36,385 nucleotides of DNA from DASRQK01 sp964401685. Its GTDB lineage: Bacteria; Bacteroidota; Bacteroidia; Sphingobacteriales; Sphingobacteriaceae. The notes under the pieces are model-generated. The model was not told the origin of the DNA, ran no database searches, and worked only from the letters and a program-made list of their open reading frames with translations. This document shows, piece after piece, positions 1 through 6,436 of the stretch. Positions within the stretch are counted from its first letter, which is position 1, and each line of letters begins with the position of its first letter. The stretch lies in assembly GCA_964401685.1 (NCBI GenBank), contig CAYNZH010000022.1, forward strand, positions 1-36,385. The letters run 5' to 3'. The translations under genes were made by a program, and so were the position numbers.

Positions 1-7
1 TATCGTT

Positions 8-1348
8 TTACTCAGTCAAATCAAAGGTTTCCATAAATTTAGTGGTAAAATTACCGGCTCTGAAATTTGGATCCTTTAATAGTCGGAGATGCAAGGGAAT
101 TGTTGTTTTCAATCCTTCCACAATAAACTCACTCAGTGCACGTTCCATAGTGGAAATCGCTTCCTCCCTGGTTTGAGCGGAACAGATAACTTTTGCGATG
201 AGCGAATCGTAATTGGGCGGAATGACGTACCCGGTATAGGCGTGCGTATCCACCCTGACACCGTGACCTCCGGGTGTATGAAAATTCGTAATTTTTCCCG
301 GCGAAGGTCTAAAATTATTGAACGGATCTTCCGCGTTGATGCGGCATTCAATGGCATGCAACTCGGGCTCGTAATTTTTTCCGGAAATGGGAATCCCCGC
401 AGCAACGCGAATTTGCTCCTTGATCAAGTCGTAATTTATGACTTCCTCAGTCACAGGATGTTCGACTTGAATCCGGGTATTCATTTCCATGAAATAGAAA
501 TTCCGGTGCTTATCTACAAGGAACTCAATGGTACCCGCACCTTCGTATTTTACGGCCTTGGCACCTTTGATCGCGGCTTCGCCCATTTTCTGTCTCAATT
601 CAGGAGTGATAAAAGGCGAAGGCGACTCTTCTACCAATTTTTGATGGCGACGCTGTATGGAACAATCCCTTTCGGAGAGGTGGCACACTGTACCGTACTG
701 ATCACCAACAATCTGTATTTCAATATGCCTAGGATCTTCGACGTACTTCTCCAGGTAAATCCCGTCGTTTCCGAATGCTGCCCCGGCTTCTTGCCTAGCC
801 GAATCCCAGGCACCCTGAAAGTCCTCGTCCTTCCAGACAATACGCATTCCTCGCCCGCCACCGCCGGCTGTTGCTTTCAATATAATCGGATAACCAATTT
901 CACTTGCAATCTTTATCCCTTCCGAGACGTCCTTTAGAAGCCCATCGGATCCCGGAATTATCGGGACTCCGGCTTTGCGCATGGTTTCTTTCGCTGAAGC
1001 CTTGTCGCCCATTTGCTCTATCTGTTCGGCCGTCGCACCTATAAATTTGATTCCATATTGGCTGCAAATAGAGGAAAAACGTGCATTTTCAGATAAAAAT
1101 CCATATCCCGGGTGGATTGCATCCGCATTTGTTACTTCTGCGGCGGAAATAATATTAGGTATATTGAGGTAAGAATCCTTGCTCGGAGGAGGACCGATAC
1201 ATACAGCCTCATCCGCAAAACGAACATGAAGACTATCACGATCTGCTGTAGAATAAACGGCAACCGTTTTGATTCCCATCTCCTTGCATGTACGGATAAT
1301 TCTCAATGCAATTTCGCCTCGATTGGCGATCAATATCTTTTTGAACAT
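8..1348 (-). CDS. accC: Acetyl-CoA carboxylase, biotin carboxylase subunit
   Basis: Carries out the ATP-dependent carboxylation of biotin on the AccB carrier, the first half of the acetyl-CoA carboxylase reaction that makes malonyl-CoA for fatty acid synthesis in the cytoplasm. The 446-aa protein has the usual length. It opens with MFKKILIANRGEIALRI, has the glycine-rich ATP-grasp loop KATAGGGGRGM (about residues 158-168) and the catalytic-domain motif FMEMNTRIQVEHPVTE near residue 290. It lies 5 nt downstream of accB and is the last gene seen in a minus-strand operon that begins with the DUF177 gene. Members with a fused carboxyltransferase or BCCP domain are much longer, so this is the stand-alone subunit. 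The stop codon is 7 nt from the window edge, so what follows is not visible. Confidence 0.97.
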   Translation of the reverse strand: MFKKILIANRGEIALRIIRTCKEMGIKTVAVYSTADRDSLHVRFADEAVCIGPPPSKDSYLNIPNIISAAEVTNADAIHPGYGFLSENARFSSICSQYGIKFIGATAEQIEQMGDKASAKETMRKAGVPIIPGSDGLLKDVSEGIKIASEIGYPIILKATAGGGGRGMRIVWKDEDFQGAWDSARQEAGAAFGNDGIYLEKYVEDPRHIEIQIVGDQYGTVCHLSERDCSIQRRHQKLVEESPSPFITPELRQKMGEAAIKGAKAVKYEGAGTIEFLVDKHRNFYFMEMNTRIQVEHPVTEEVINYDLIKEQIRVAAGIPISGKNYEPELHAIECRINAEDPFNNFRPSPGKITNFHTPGGHGVRVDTHAYTGYVIPPNYDSLIAKVICSAQTREEAISTMERALSEFIVEGLKTTIPLHLRLLKDPNFRAGNFTTKFMETFDLTE

Positions 1349-1353
1349 AGAAT

Positions 1354-1845
1354 TTAGCTTGGATCAACCAAAAACAAGGGTTGATCGTATTCAATCGGTT
1401 GCGCATTGTCAACCAAAACTTTAACAATTTTCCCAGAGACTTCGGATTCGATCTCATTGAAAAGCTTCATGGCTTCCACAATGCAAACAACTTGCCCGAC
1501 AGAGATCTCGTCGCCTACATTTACAAAAGGCGGCTTATTGGGATCCGGTGTGCGGTAAAAAGTCCCGATCATGGGTGATTTGATAGTCACAAGCTTGGAG
1601 GTTTCCTCCGCAGGTGCCGGACTTGCGGGCGCCTGAGGCGCGTTCGTAGTGGCAGGCGCTGGTGCAGCTACCTGAGGCGCAGACTGTGCAACCATTCCTG
1701 CAGGAATGCTTGCAGTCACATAAGTTGGCTCCTGCGCCGTTTTTATCGTGATCTTAAAATCTTTCTCCTCAATCGCTACTTCATTGACTCCTGATTTGGC
1801 GACAAATTTAATCAGGTCCTGAATTTGTTTAATATCCATACTCAT
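1354..1845 (-). CDS. accB: Biotin carboxyl carrier protein of acetyl-CoA carboxylase
   Basis: The carrier whose biotinylated lysine shuttles carboxyl groups from AccC to the carboxyltransferase. The 163-aa protein has an N-terminal region (1-45), a Pro/Ala-rich flexible linker (about 48-80) and a C-terminal biotinyl domain with EAMKLFNEIE, placing the biotinylated lysine at residue 127. The start used is MSMDIKQ. The second Met, two codons later, is an equally good start, and neither has a clear Shine-Dalgarno sequence, as is common in Bacteroidota. It sits between fabH (59 nt) and accC (5 nt) and is probably translated from the same mRNA. Confidence 0.96.
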   Translation of the reverse strand: MSMDIKQIQDLIKFVAKSGVNEVAIEEKDFKITIKTAQEPTYVTASIPAGMVAQSAPQVAAPAPATTNAPQAPASPAPAEETSKLVTIKSPMIGTFYRTPDPNKPPFVNVGDEISVGQVVCIVEAMKLFNEIESEVSGKIVKVLVDNAQPIEYDQPLFLVDPS

Positions 1846-1904
1846 AGTTTGCAGATTTTATTATAGGAATCAAAATTAGTCCATTAAATTGATTAAACAA
1901 AACG

Positions 1905-2900
1905 TTAGTAGGCCCACCTGATGAAAACGGAACCCCAGGTGAAGCCTCCTCCGAAGGCGGCGAGGACAAGATTGTCCCCTTTTTTCAACTGGCTTTCCCA
2001 TTCCCAAAGACACAGCGGGATAGTCGCGCTGGTGGTATTTCCATAGCGCTCGATATTTACCATGACCTTGCTTGAATCCAAGCCCATTCGTTCTGCGGTG
2101 GCGTCTATTATGCGTTTATTGGCTTGATGGGGCACCAACCAGGCGACATCATCTGCCTTTAAGTTGTTGCGTTCCATAATTTCCGCAGAAACATCTGCCA
2201 TATTGGTTACGGCAAACTTAAAAACGGTCCGCCCCTCCTGATAAGCATAGTGAAGGCGCGCGTCGACTGTTTCATGCGAAGCAGGCATCAATGACCCTCC
2301 GGCCTTAATATTTAGATAGGGCTTGCCCGACCCGTCACTTTTCAAAATCGAGTCCATGAACCCCAGACCTTCTTCATTGGGTTCCAGTAAGACGGCACCG
2401 CATCCGTCTCCGAAGATTATGCAGGTACTACGATCCGTATAATCGACTATAGACGACATTTTATCTGCGCCTACGACCAATACTTTGCTATGCTTGCCTG
2501 ATTCAATAAATTGTGCCCCCGTTGTCAGGCCGAACAAAAAACCAGAACAGGCCGCCTGCAGGTCGTAGCCCCAGGCATTGCTTGCACCGATTTTATCGGC
2601 TAGCACATTGGCTGTAGCCGGAAAGGGCATATCTGGTGTAGACGTGCAAAAAATAATCAGTTCTATGTCTTTGGCAGAGATACCTCTTTTTTCCAATAAT
2701 CCGTTTACTGCGATCACCGCCATGTCAGAAGTGGCCTTGCCCTCACCCTTTAAGATACGTCTTTCCTTGATTCCGGTACGGCTGGTGATCCACTCGTCAT
2801 TGGTGTCCACCATTGTTTCCAGTTCTTGATTGGTCAGAACATACTCAGGCACGTAGCCGTTAACTGCAGTGATAGCTGCATGTATTTTGCCTTTTGTCAT
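1905..2900 (-). CDS. fabH: Beta-ketoacyl-ACP synthase III
   Basis: Starts fatty acid chains by condensing an acyl-CoA primer with malonyl-ACP. The 331-aa length is normal for KAS III. The catalytic triad can be read directly: Cys118 in LQAACSGFLFG, His258 in WLVPHQANKR and Asn288 in NIERYGNTTSA. It lies 2 nt downstream of plsX and 59 nt upstream of accB in a fatty-acid/phospholipid operon, a common arrangement in Bacteroidota. Primer preference (acetyl or branched acyl-CoA) cannot be read from the sequence. Branched primers would fit the iso-fatty acids typical of this phylum, but that is inference. Confidence 0.96.
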   Translation of the reverse strand: MTKGKIHAAITAVNGYVPEYVLTNQELETMVDTNDEWITSRTGIKERRILKGEGKATSDMAVIAVNGLLEKRGISAKDIELIIFCTSTPDMPFPATANVLADKIGASNAWGYDLQAACSGFLFGLTTGAQFIESGKHSKVLVVGADKMSSIVDYTDRSTCIIFGDGCGAVLLEPNEEGLGFMDSILKSDGSGKPYLNIKAGGSLMPASHETVDARLHYAYQEGRTVFKFAVTNMADVSAEIMERNNLKADDVAWLVPHQANKRIIDATAERMGLDSSKVMVNIERYGNTTSATIPLCLWEWESQLKKGDNLVLAAFGGGFTWGSVFIRWAY

Positions 2901-2902
2901 TT

Positions 2903-3841
2903 CTAATTGAAAGCGGATTTTATCTTTTCAACAATGTTAGATTCCTTCATATTTCGGGACAAAAGAATCATACTTTTTATAGCTTCAGGATTGGAAATCC
3001 CGTGACCAATCACTACAGGAGCATTGACACCCAAAACGGGAATTCCACCGTATTGCTCATAATTGAACCTGTCAAAAAACTCGTCTTTAAATCCCTTCCT
3101 CTGGGTCATCACGTAGAATGACTCAGCAAGTTTGAGAACCACATTCCCCGTAAAACCGTCTGAGACAATCACATCGACTCTATCGTCAAACACATCCCTT
3201 CCCTCGATATTTCCAATAAAATTGATCCTCGGGTTGGCCTTTAACAGCGGAAATGCAGCTTGGGTGAGTAAATTGCCCTTTTCTTCTTCCTCGCCGATGT
3301 TCAACAAGCCGACGGTAGGTCGTTCCACACCGATAACATGCTCCAGGTACAAACTGCCGAGTAGACCAAATTGCGCAAGCATTTCTGGTTTACAATCCGA
3401 ATTTGCACCCACATCCAGAAGAAGGCCTGAACCGCTTCGAATCTTTGGCACATTGGTCGCAATCGCCGGGCGAATTACGCCCGGGATATTTTTTACACTA
3501 AAAACCGCACCGACCAACATCGCTCCCGTGCTTCCTGCCGATGCGAACGTGTCGATTTCCCCGTCTTTCAGCATCTGAAAGCCTCTTGCAATACTGGAAT
3601 TGGGCTTTTTTGCCAAGGCCTTGGTCGGGTGTTCTCCCATCCCGATGATATCGGGGGCATGTACAAATTCAAAAAAAGCAGGGTCTCCTCCTGCTTGTTC
3701 TATAATTTTGTGTGCAACGTCAGAATCTCCAAAGAGAACGATTTTGTGGTTTAGGGCCAACTCTTTGGTGGCAAGGATTGCTCCTTTCACCGTCGCTTCT
3801 GGAGCGAAGTCGCCGCCCATAATGTCTAAACCAATCTTCAT
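2903..3841 (-). CDS. plsX: Phosphate acyltransferase PlsX
   Basis: Makes acyl-phosphate from acyl-ACP and phosphate, the donor for PlsY in the first step of phospholipid synthesis. It acts at the cytoplasmic face of the membrane. The 312-aa protein begins with the family signature MKIGLDIMGGDFAP and contains LLLDVGANSDCKPEMLAQFG and DVIVSDGFTGNVVLK, both typical of PlsX. It follows rpmF after a 125-nt spacer holding two small hairpins and is almost contiguous with fabH (2 nt). This rpmF-plsX-fabH order is widespread in bacteria and links translation to lipid synthesis. Confidence 0.96.
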   Translation of the reverse strand: MKIGLDIMGGDFAPEATVKGAILATKELALNHKIVLFGDSDVAHKIIEQAGGDPAFFEFVHAPDIIGMGEHPTKALAKKPNSSIARGFQMLKDGEIDTFASAGSTGAMLVGAVFSVKNIPGVIRPAIATNVPKIRSGSGLLLDVGANSDCKPEMLAQFGLLGSLYLEHVIGVERPTVGLLNIGEEEEKGNLLTQAAFPLLKANPRINFIGNIEGRDVFDDRVDVIVSDGFTGNVVLKLAESFYVMTQRKGFKDEFFDRFNYEQYGGIPVLGVNAPVVIGHGISNPEAIKSMILLSRNMKESNIVEKIKSAFN

Positions 3842-3916
3842 GTGCCAAGAAATTTGAACCCAATTATACGAAAAGTCCTAAAATAATGAACCATTAAATG
3901 TCATTTTTCGTGAATG

Positions 3917-3955
3917 GGCCGTGAAGGCCTGTTACCCCGACCCTGAAATCAGGGT
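3917..3955 (-). other. Two adjacent small hairpins in the rpmF-plsX spacer
   Basis: On the transcribed strand the spacer holds a hairpin with arms ACCCTG/CAGGGT around a 4-nt loop (3940-3955), then a GGCC/GGCC hairpin with a 5-nt loop (3917-3929). Neither is followed by a T-run, so they are not intrinsic terminators. They could be an mRNA processing site or a stability element between a ribosomal-protein gene and lipid genes, but this is inference. Confidence 0.4.
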
Positions 3956-3966
3956 GGACAGCCAAT

Positions 3967-4158
3967 TTAGGCAACCGTTTCCTTTTCGATAATCAATTTG
4001 CCGTTATAATAGACATTGCCATCGACAGTATAAGCACGATGTGGCAAATGTACGGCGCCTGTCTCGCCACAAACTGTCAAACTTGGTCTTTCAGCCTTAT
4101 AATGCGTCCGTCTTTTGTCTCTTCTTGATTTGGACGTCTTACGTTTTGGATGTGCCAT
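3967..4158 (-). CDS. rpmF: 50S ribosomal protein L32
   Basis: A small basic protein of the large ribosomal subunit. The 63-aa product starts MAHPKRKTSKSRRDKRRTH, the L32 signature, and has the usual length. Only one cysteine (in LTVCGETG) remains of the zinc-ribbon found in many L32 proteins, so this is the Cys-poor form that needs no zinc. It lies 18 nt downstream of the DUF177 gene, the classic yceD-rpmF pair, and leads into plsX-fabH. Confidence 0.96.
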   Translation of the reverse strand: MAHPKRKTSKSRRDKRRTHYKAERPSLTVCGETGAVHLPHRAYTVDGNVYYNGKLIIEKETVA

Positions 4159-4176
4159 TTTATATTTTAATTAAAA

Positions 4177-4704
4177 TTAGTTGTTTTTTGTTATATTCTT
4201 TAAAGCTGCCCATCGCGGATCAACCTGATCCTTTTCTTCCTGGGGAGCCAGTTTTTGCAATACCTTTATCATGTCTTCATCACATTCCAAGCCCTCCTGA
4301 ATGCTACAGCGCAAGTAGGGAGGTATGGACAAGACGATATGTTCGTAAAGAAACTCACCTAAGGGAAGCTCATGATCATTTTTTCCCAATATCATGATAT
4401 CATCCGTAAGCTCCTCTATATCCGCATCCTGAAATTTCACAACCAATTGCTCTTCAATCAGCGTGTCCTTTTTAAAGTTTTGAAGACAAACGTCGCAGGT
4501 CAACTCTACAAACCCACTGATCTTCACTTCTGCAACTAGCATATTGGCCTGTTTATCCAATACGACATCTACTCTCAACTGACTGTCCCGAATATCCTCA
4601 TACCCGAAACTCTCAAAAAAATCACTCCCTATATCAAAGTAAAATTGATGCTTCCCGGGGTTTAAACCCGAAAAAGGGATGCTATATTCTTTTAAATGTT
4701 TCAA
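4177..4704 (-). CDS. DUF177 / YceD family protein
   Basis: A YceD-like protein of 175 aa. Members of this family sit upstream of rpmF across bacteria, and in other lineages they have been linked to 23S rRNA accumulation. Visible motifs are CDVCLQNF and the later conserved stretch LSIPPYLRC, typical of DUF177. A longer frame reaches 4818, but I chose the TTG at 4702-4704 (reading M-KHLKEYSIPFSGLNPG), which matches where family members begin. A perfect -7 element (TATCTTTG) lies at 4724-4731, inside the longer frame. This start also removes an overlap with the upstream LytTR gene. It is the likely first gene of the accBC operon. Confidence 0.85.
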   Translation of the reverse strand: MKHLKEYSIPFSGLNPGKHQFYFDIGSDFFESFGYEDIRDSQLRVDVVLDKQANMLVAEVKISGFVELTCDVCLQNFKKDTLIEEQLVVKFQDADIEELTDDIMILGKNDHELPLGEFLYEHIVLSIPPYLRCSIQEGLECDEDMIKVLQKLAPQEEKDQVDPRWAALKNITKNN

Positions 4705-4723
4705 AATCCCACAAATGAGCCTG

Positions 4724-4731
4724 CAAAGATA
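4724..4731 (-). promoter_or_regulatory. -7 promoter element for the DUF177-rpmF-plsX-fabH-accBC operon
   Basis: TATCTTTG on the minus strand is an exact match to the Bacteroidota -7 consensus TAnnTTTG. It lies 19 nt before the TTG start of the DUF177 gene. No convincing -33 TTG was found at the right distance. Confidence 0.6.
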
Positions 4732-4759
4732 TGCAATTTTAAACGAGGATGGAAATCTT

Positions 4760-5455
4760 TTAAAAAGAATTTCTCTCTTCAATACGCTTAAAAAAATCGT
4801 CTTTATACGTCTCTCCAATCGGTATCACTCGATCTTGAATATAAATCCTGGACTTCTCAATACTGGAAATTTTATCCAAAGCTACAATAAAAGAGCGGTG
4901 AACCCGTGCAAAACGCGCTGATGGCAAAAAGTTTTCTACATGTTTCAGCACGAGTAGCGACACTAGTCTCTCATTCCGGGTATATATCGACACGTAGTCC
5001 TTCAAGCCTTCAATAAATACAATGTCATCAAACGCTACCTTCTGCAATCGGTTTGTCGTCTTTACGAAGAAAAAATCCTGTTTTCCGTTGAACGCAAACT
5101 TTTCCAAGACCTTGCCTACCGCTTTCTGAAACCTCTCAAAGGAAATTGGTTTGAGCAGATAATCCGCAACATTCCATTCGTAGCCCTCAAGCGCATACTC
5201 GGGAAATGCTGTCGTAAAAATCACTTCGCATCGCCCCGCTATCGCCTTTGCCAATTCAACTCCGGTTATTCCCGGCATCTGTACGTCTAAAAAAACCAGG
5301 TCAACCTCGCCGCGTTCTATAAAAGACAGGACTTCGTTTGGATTGTTCAGACTAGCCACCAGAGTCAGTTCCGACACCTGGTCTATGTATCCCGCAAGTA
5401 TTTCCAATGCCAGTGGTTCATCGTCTACTGCCAGACAACGCACAGGTTTATTCAT
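4760..5455 (-). CDS. LytTR-family response regulator
   Basis: A two-domain DNA-binding response regulator of 231 aa. The receiver domain (about 1-120) has the acidic pair in AVDDEP, the phosphoacceptor Asp57 in LVFLDVQMPG, Thr81/82 in FTTAFPEYAL and Lys102 in YLLKPI, so it should be phosphorylatable. The C-terminal part (about 125-225) matches the LytTR DNA-binding domain, with FIEGLKDYVSIYT and FARVHRSFIVALDKI. The start is the ATG at 5455 (MNKPVRCLAVDDEP). The frame extends further upstream but has no domain there and runs into the divergent regulatory region. No histidine kinase gene is nearby, so it is an orphan here. Two identical 9-bp repeats upstream are a candidate binding site (see 5503-5532). 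Confidence 0.93.
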   Translation of the reverse strand: MNKPVRCLAVDDEPLALEILAGYIDQVSELTLVASLNNPNEVLSFIERGEVDLVFLDVQMPGITGVELAKAIAGRCEVIFTTAFPEYALEGYEWNVADYLLKPISFERFQKAVGKVLEKFAFNGKQDFFFVKTTNRLQKVAFDDIVFIEGLKDYVSIYTRNERLVSLLVLKHVENFLPSARFARVHRSFIVALDKISSIEKSRIYIQDRVIPIGETYKDDFFKRIEERNSF

Positions 5456-5502
5456 TTTCCAGTAAATTGGTATTTCATCACGAAGATAGCAAAGATTTCC
5501 CG

Positions 5503-5532
5503 TTGGTCGAAAAATTCGGGCGATTGGTCGAA
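5503..5532. promoter_or_regulatory. Candidate LytTR operator: two 9-bp direct repeats
   Basis: TTGGTCGAA occurs at 5503-5511 and again at 5524-5532, separated by 12 bp. The start-to-start distance of 21 bp is two helical turns. LytTR proteins of known specificity bind paired direct repeats of about 9 bp with this spacing. The pair lies between a LytTR gene and a small membrane-protein gene, and ends 7 bp before the -33 TTG (5540-5542) of the latter, a typical activator position. The architecture is seen in the sequence. Binding is inferred. Confidence 0.6.
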
Positions 5533-5539
5533 TATATTT

Positions 5540-5569
5540 TTGGAAACTGCCTAAGATTTCTTTACTTTG
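5540..5569 (+). promoter_or_regulatory. Promoter of the 58-aa membrane protein gene
   Basis: A -33 TTG at 5540-5542, a 19-bp spacer, then TTACTTTG at 5562-5569, which matches TAnnTTTG at seven of eight positions. The ATG follows 6 nt later, so the mRNA is probably leaderless or nearly so. Confidence 0.5.
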
Positions 5570-5575
5570 TGGTGT

Positions 5576-5752
5576 ATGAAAAAGCTGATTAAACATATTT
5601 CACCTTTCGTATTGTTGATTATTCCCTTCTTTGTGGCAGGTATACTCTTGGCGGTTTATTCGTCAGGTAGTGGCACAGAAGAGAAAATCCAACTCTCGGC
5701 CTCATTCATTGAGCTTCCAAAGTTCAATATCTGGCAGGTGCTCTTTCGTTAG
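5576..5752 (+). CDS. Small single-span membrane protein, function unknown
   Basis: I do not recognise a family. The 58-aa product has a basic N terminus (MKKLIKHISPF), one hydrophobic segment (about 11-31) and a short, mostly polar tail of about 27 residues. The start is the ATG at 5576. An in-frame ATG nine nt earlier is possible but would sit within the promoter's start region. The gene is divergent from the LytTR regulator, and its promoter follows the paired repeats directly. Its regulation by that LytTR protein is therefore the most testable idea about it. It could also be a chance frame, but the promoter, operator-like site and membrane segment together argue for a real gene. Confidence 0.55.
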   Translation: MKKLIKHISPFVLLIIPFFVAGILLAVYSSGSGTEEKIQLSASFIELPKFNIWQVLFR

Positions 5753-5782
5753 AAAGCTATCGCTTGAAAAGTTTGATTTCCC

Positions 5783-5790
5783 TACCTTTG
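5783..5790 (+). promoter_or_regulatory. -7 promoter element of the binding-protein-like gene
   Basis: TACCTTTG matches TAnnTTTG exactly. A TTG at 5764-5766 lies 16 bp upstream. The ATG at 5795 follows after 4 nt, suggesting a leaderless transcript. Confidence 0.55.
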
Positions 5791-5794
5791 CATT

Positions 5795-6436
5795 ATGGTA
5801 GAAACAAATCCAGCGCTTCAGGAGTTGCTATTCAAATTTGGGCTTGACGAACAGGTCATCCATCAACTTGCACATCATGAACCCTGGCAGGAATCAGCTT
5901 CCTTGCCGGTACCCCAAAGACTTATCGAGCAAATCACCATTTTGGGCGAAATTTCCAATCGTGTTGATTTGGCTACTTCCCTGACCGAGGCGATCGAAGA
6001 GAGCGTAGCTATCATCGTTCACAAGCTAAAGTTCATCGAGCTGGAACACAGGCCGCTCGTATACTTCCTGCATGGTATAGAACCTGTTTACAGTGAGCCG
6101 AGCGACTATCTGGAACAATTGACAGGCCTCGCTGGCGGGCGCGTTGAGGTTCTTGACGATACAGCAGAATTGCAGCCACAAGTTTTGATAGTTGCTTCAA
6201 ACCAACCGGTCCAAGAGGTATTGGGAAAACTTCCGCTAGTACTCTCCACTGCGTTCTGGCAGGGCACCCCTGCGGTGCAACAAGACAATGTCTATATTGT
6301 GCAGCCGGAGGTTTTCCGTAGCCCGGGGATGAACTTTATCGAAGATTTGGAGATACTTGCTGAAATTTTACACCCTGGGTATTTTATTTTTGGTCATGAA
6401 TCCCGAGCCTGGCTGTCATTTCAATCCAGCAAGTAA
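5795..6436 (+). CDS. BtuF/FhuD-like binding-protein-fold protein without signal peptide
   Basis: A 213-aa protein that resembles a shortened class III periplasmic binding protein (the BtuF/FepB fold for cobalamin and siderophores). The N terminus NPALQELLFKFGLDEQVI looks like the segment that usually reads as SxTE-LLFALGL-D-VVG. A middle stretch, about 65-80, resembles the long backbone helix. The C terminus (NVYIVQPEVFRSPGMNFIEDLEILAEILHP) matches the family's end. There is no signal peptide or lipobox, and the length is well below the usual ~280-380 aa, so it should be cytoplasmic. No ABC transporter or TonB gene adjoins it. Its 3' end overlaps the convergent thrC by 16 nt. The fold assignment is by eye. 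Confidence 0.6.
   Translation: MVETNPALQELLFKFGLDEQVIHQLAHHEPWQESASLPVPQRLIEQITILGEISNRVDLATSLTEAIEESVAIIVHKLKFIELEHRPLVYFLHGIEPVYSEPSDYLEQLTGLAGGRVEVLDDTAELQPQVLIVASNQPVQEVLGKLPLVLSTAFWQGTPAVQQDNVYIVQPEVFRSPGMNFIEDLEILAEILHPGYFIFGHESRAWLSFQSSK

Noticed and set aside
89..937. A 282-aa plus-strand frame opposite accC.
   Set aside because: It is antisense to a fully supported biotin carboxylase, shows no domain and no promoter, and its composition follows the reverse of the accC codons.
3132..3578. A 148-aa plus-strand frame opposite plsX.
   Set aside because: A shadow of plsX. No recognisable motif or ribosome binding site.
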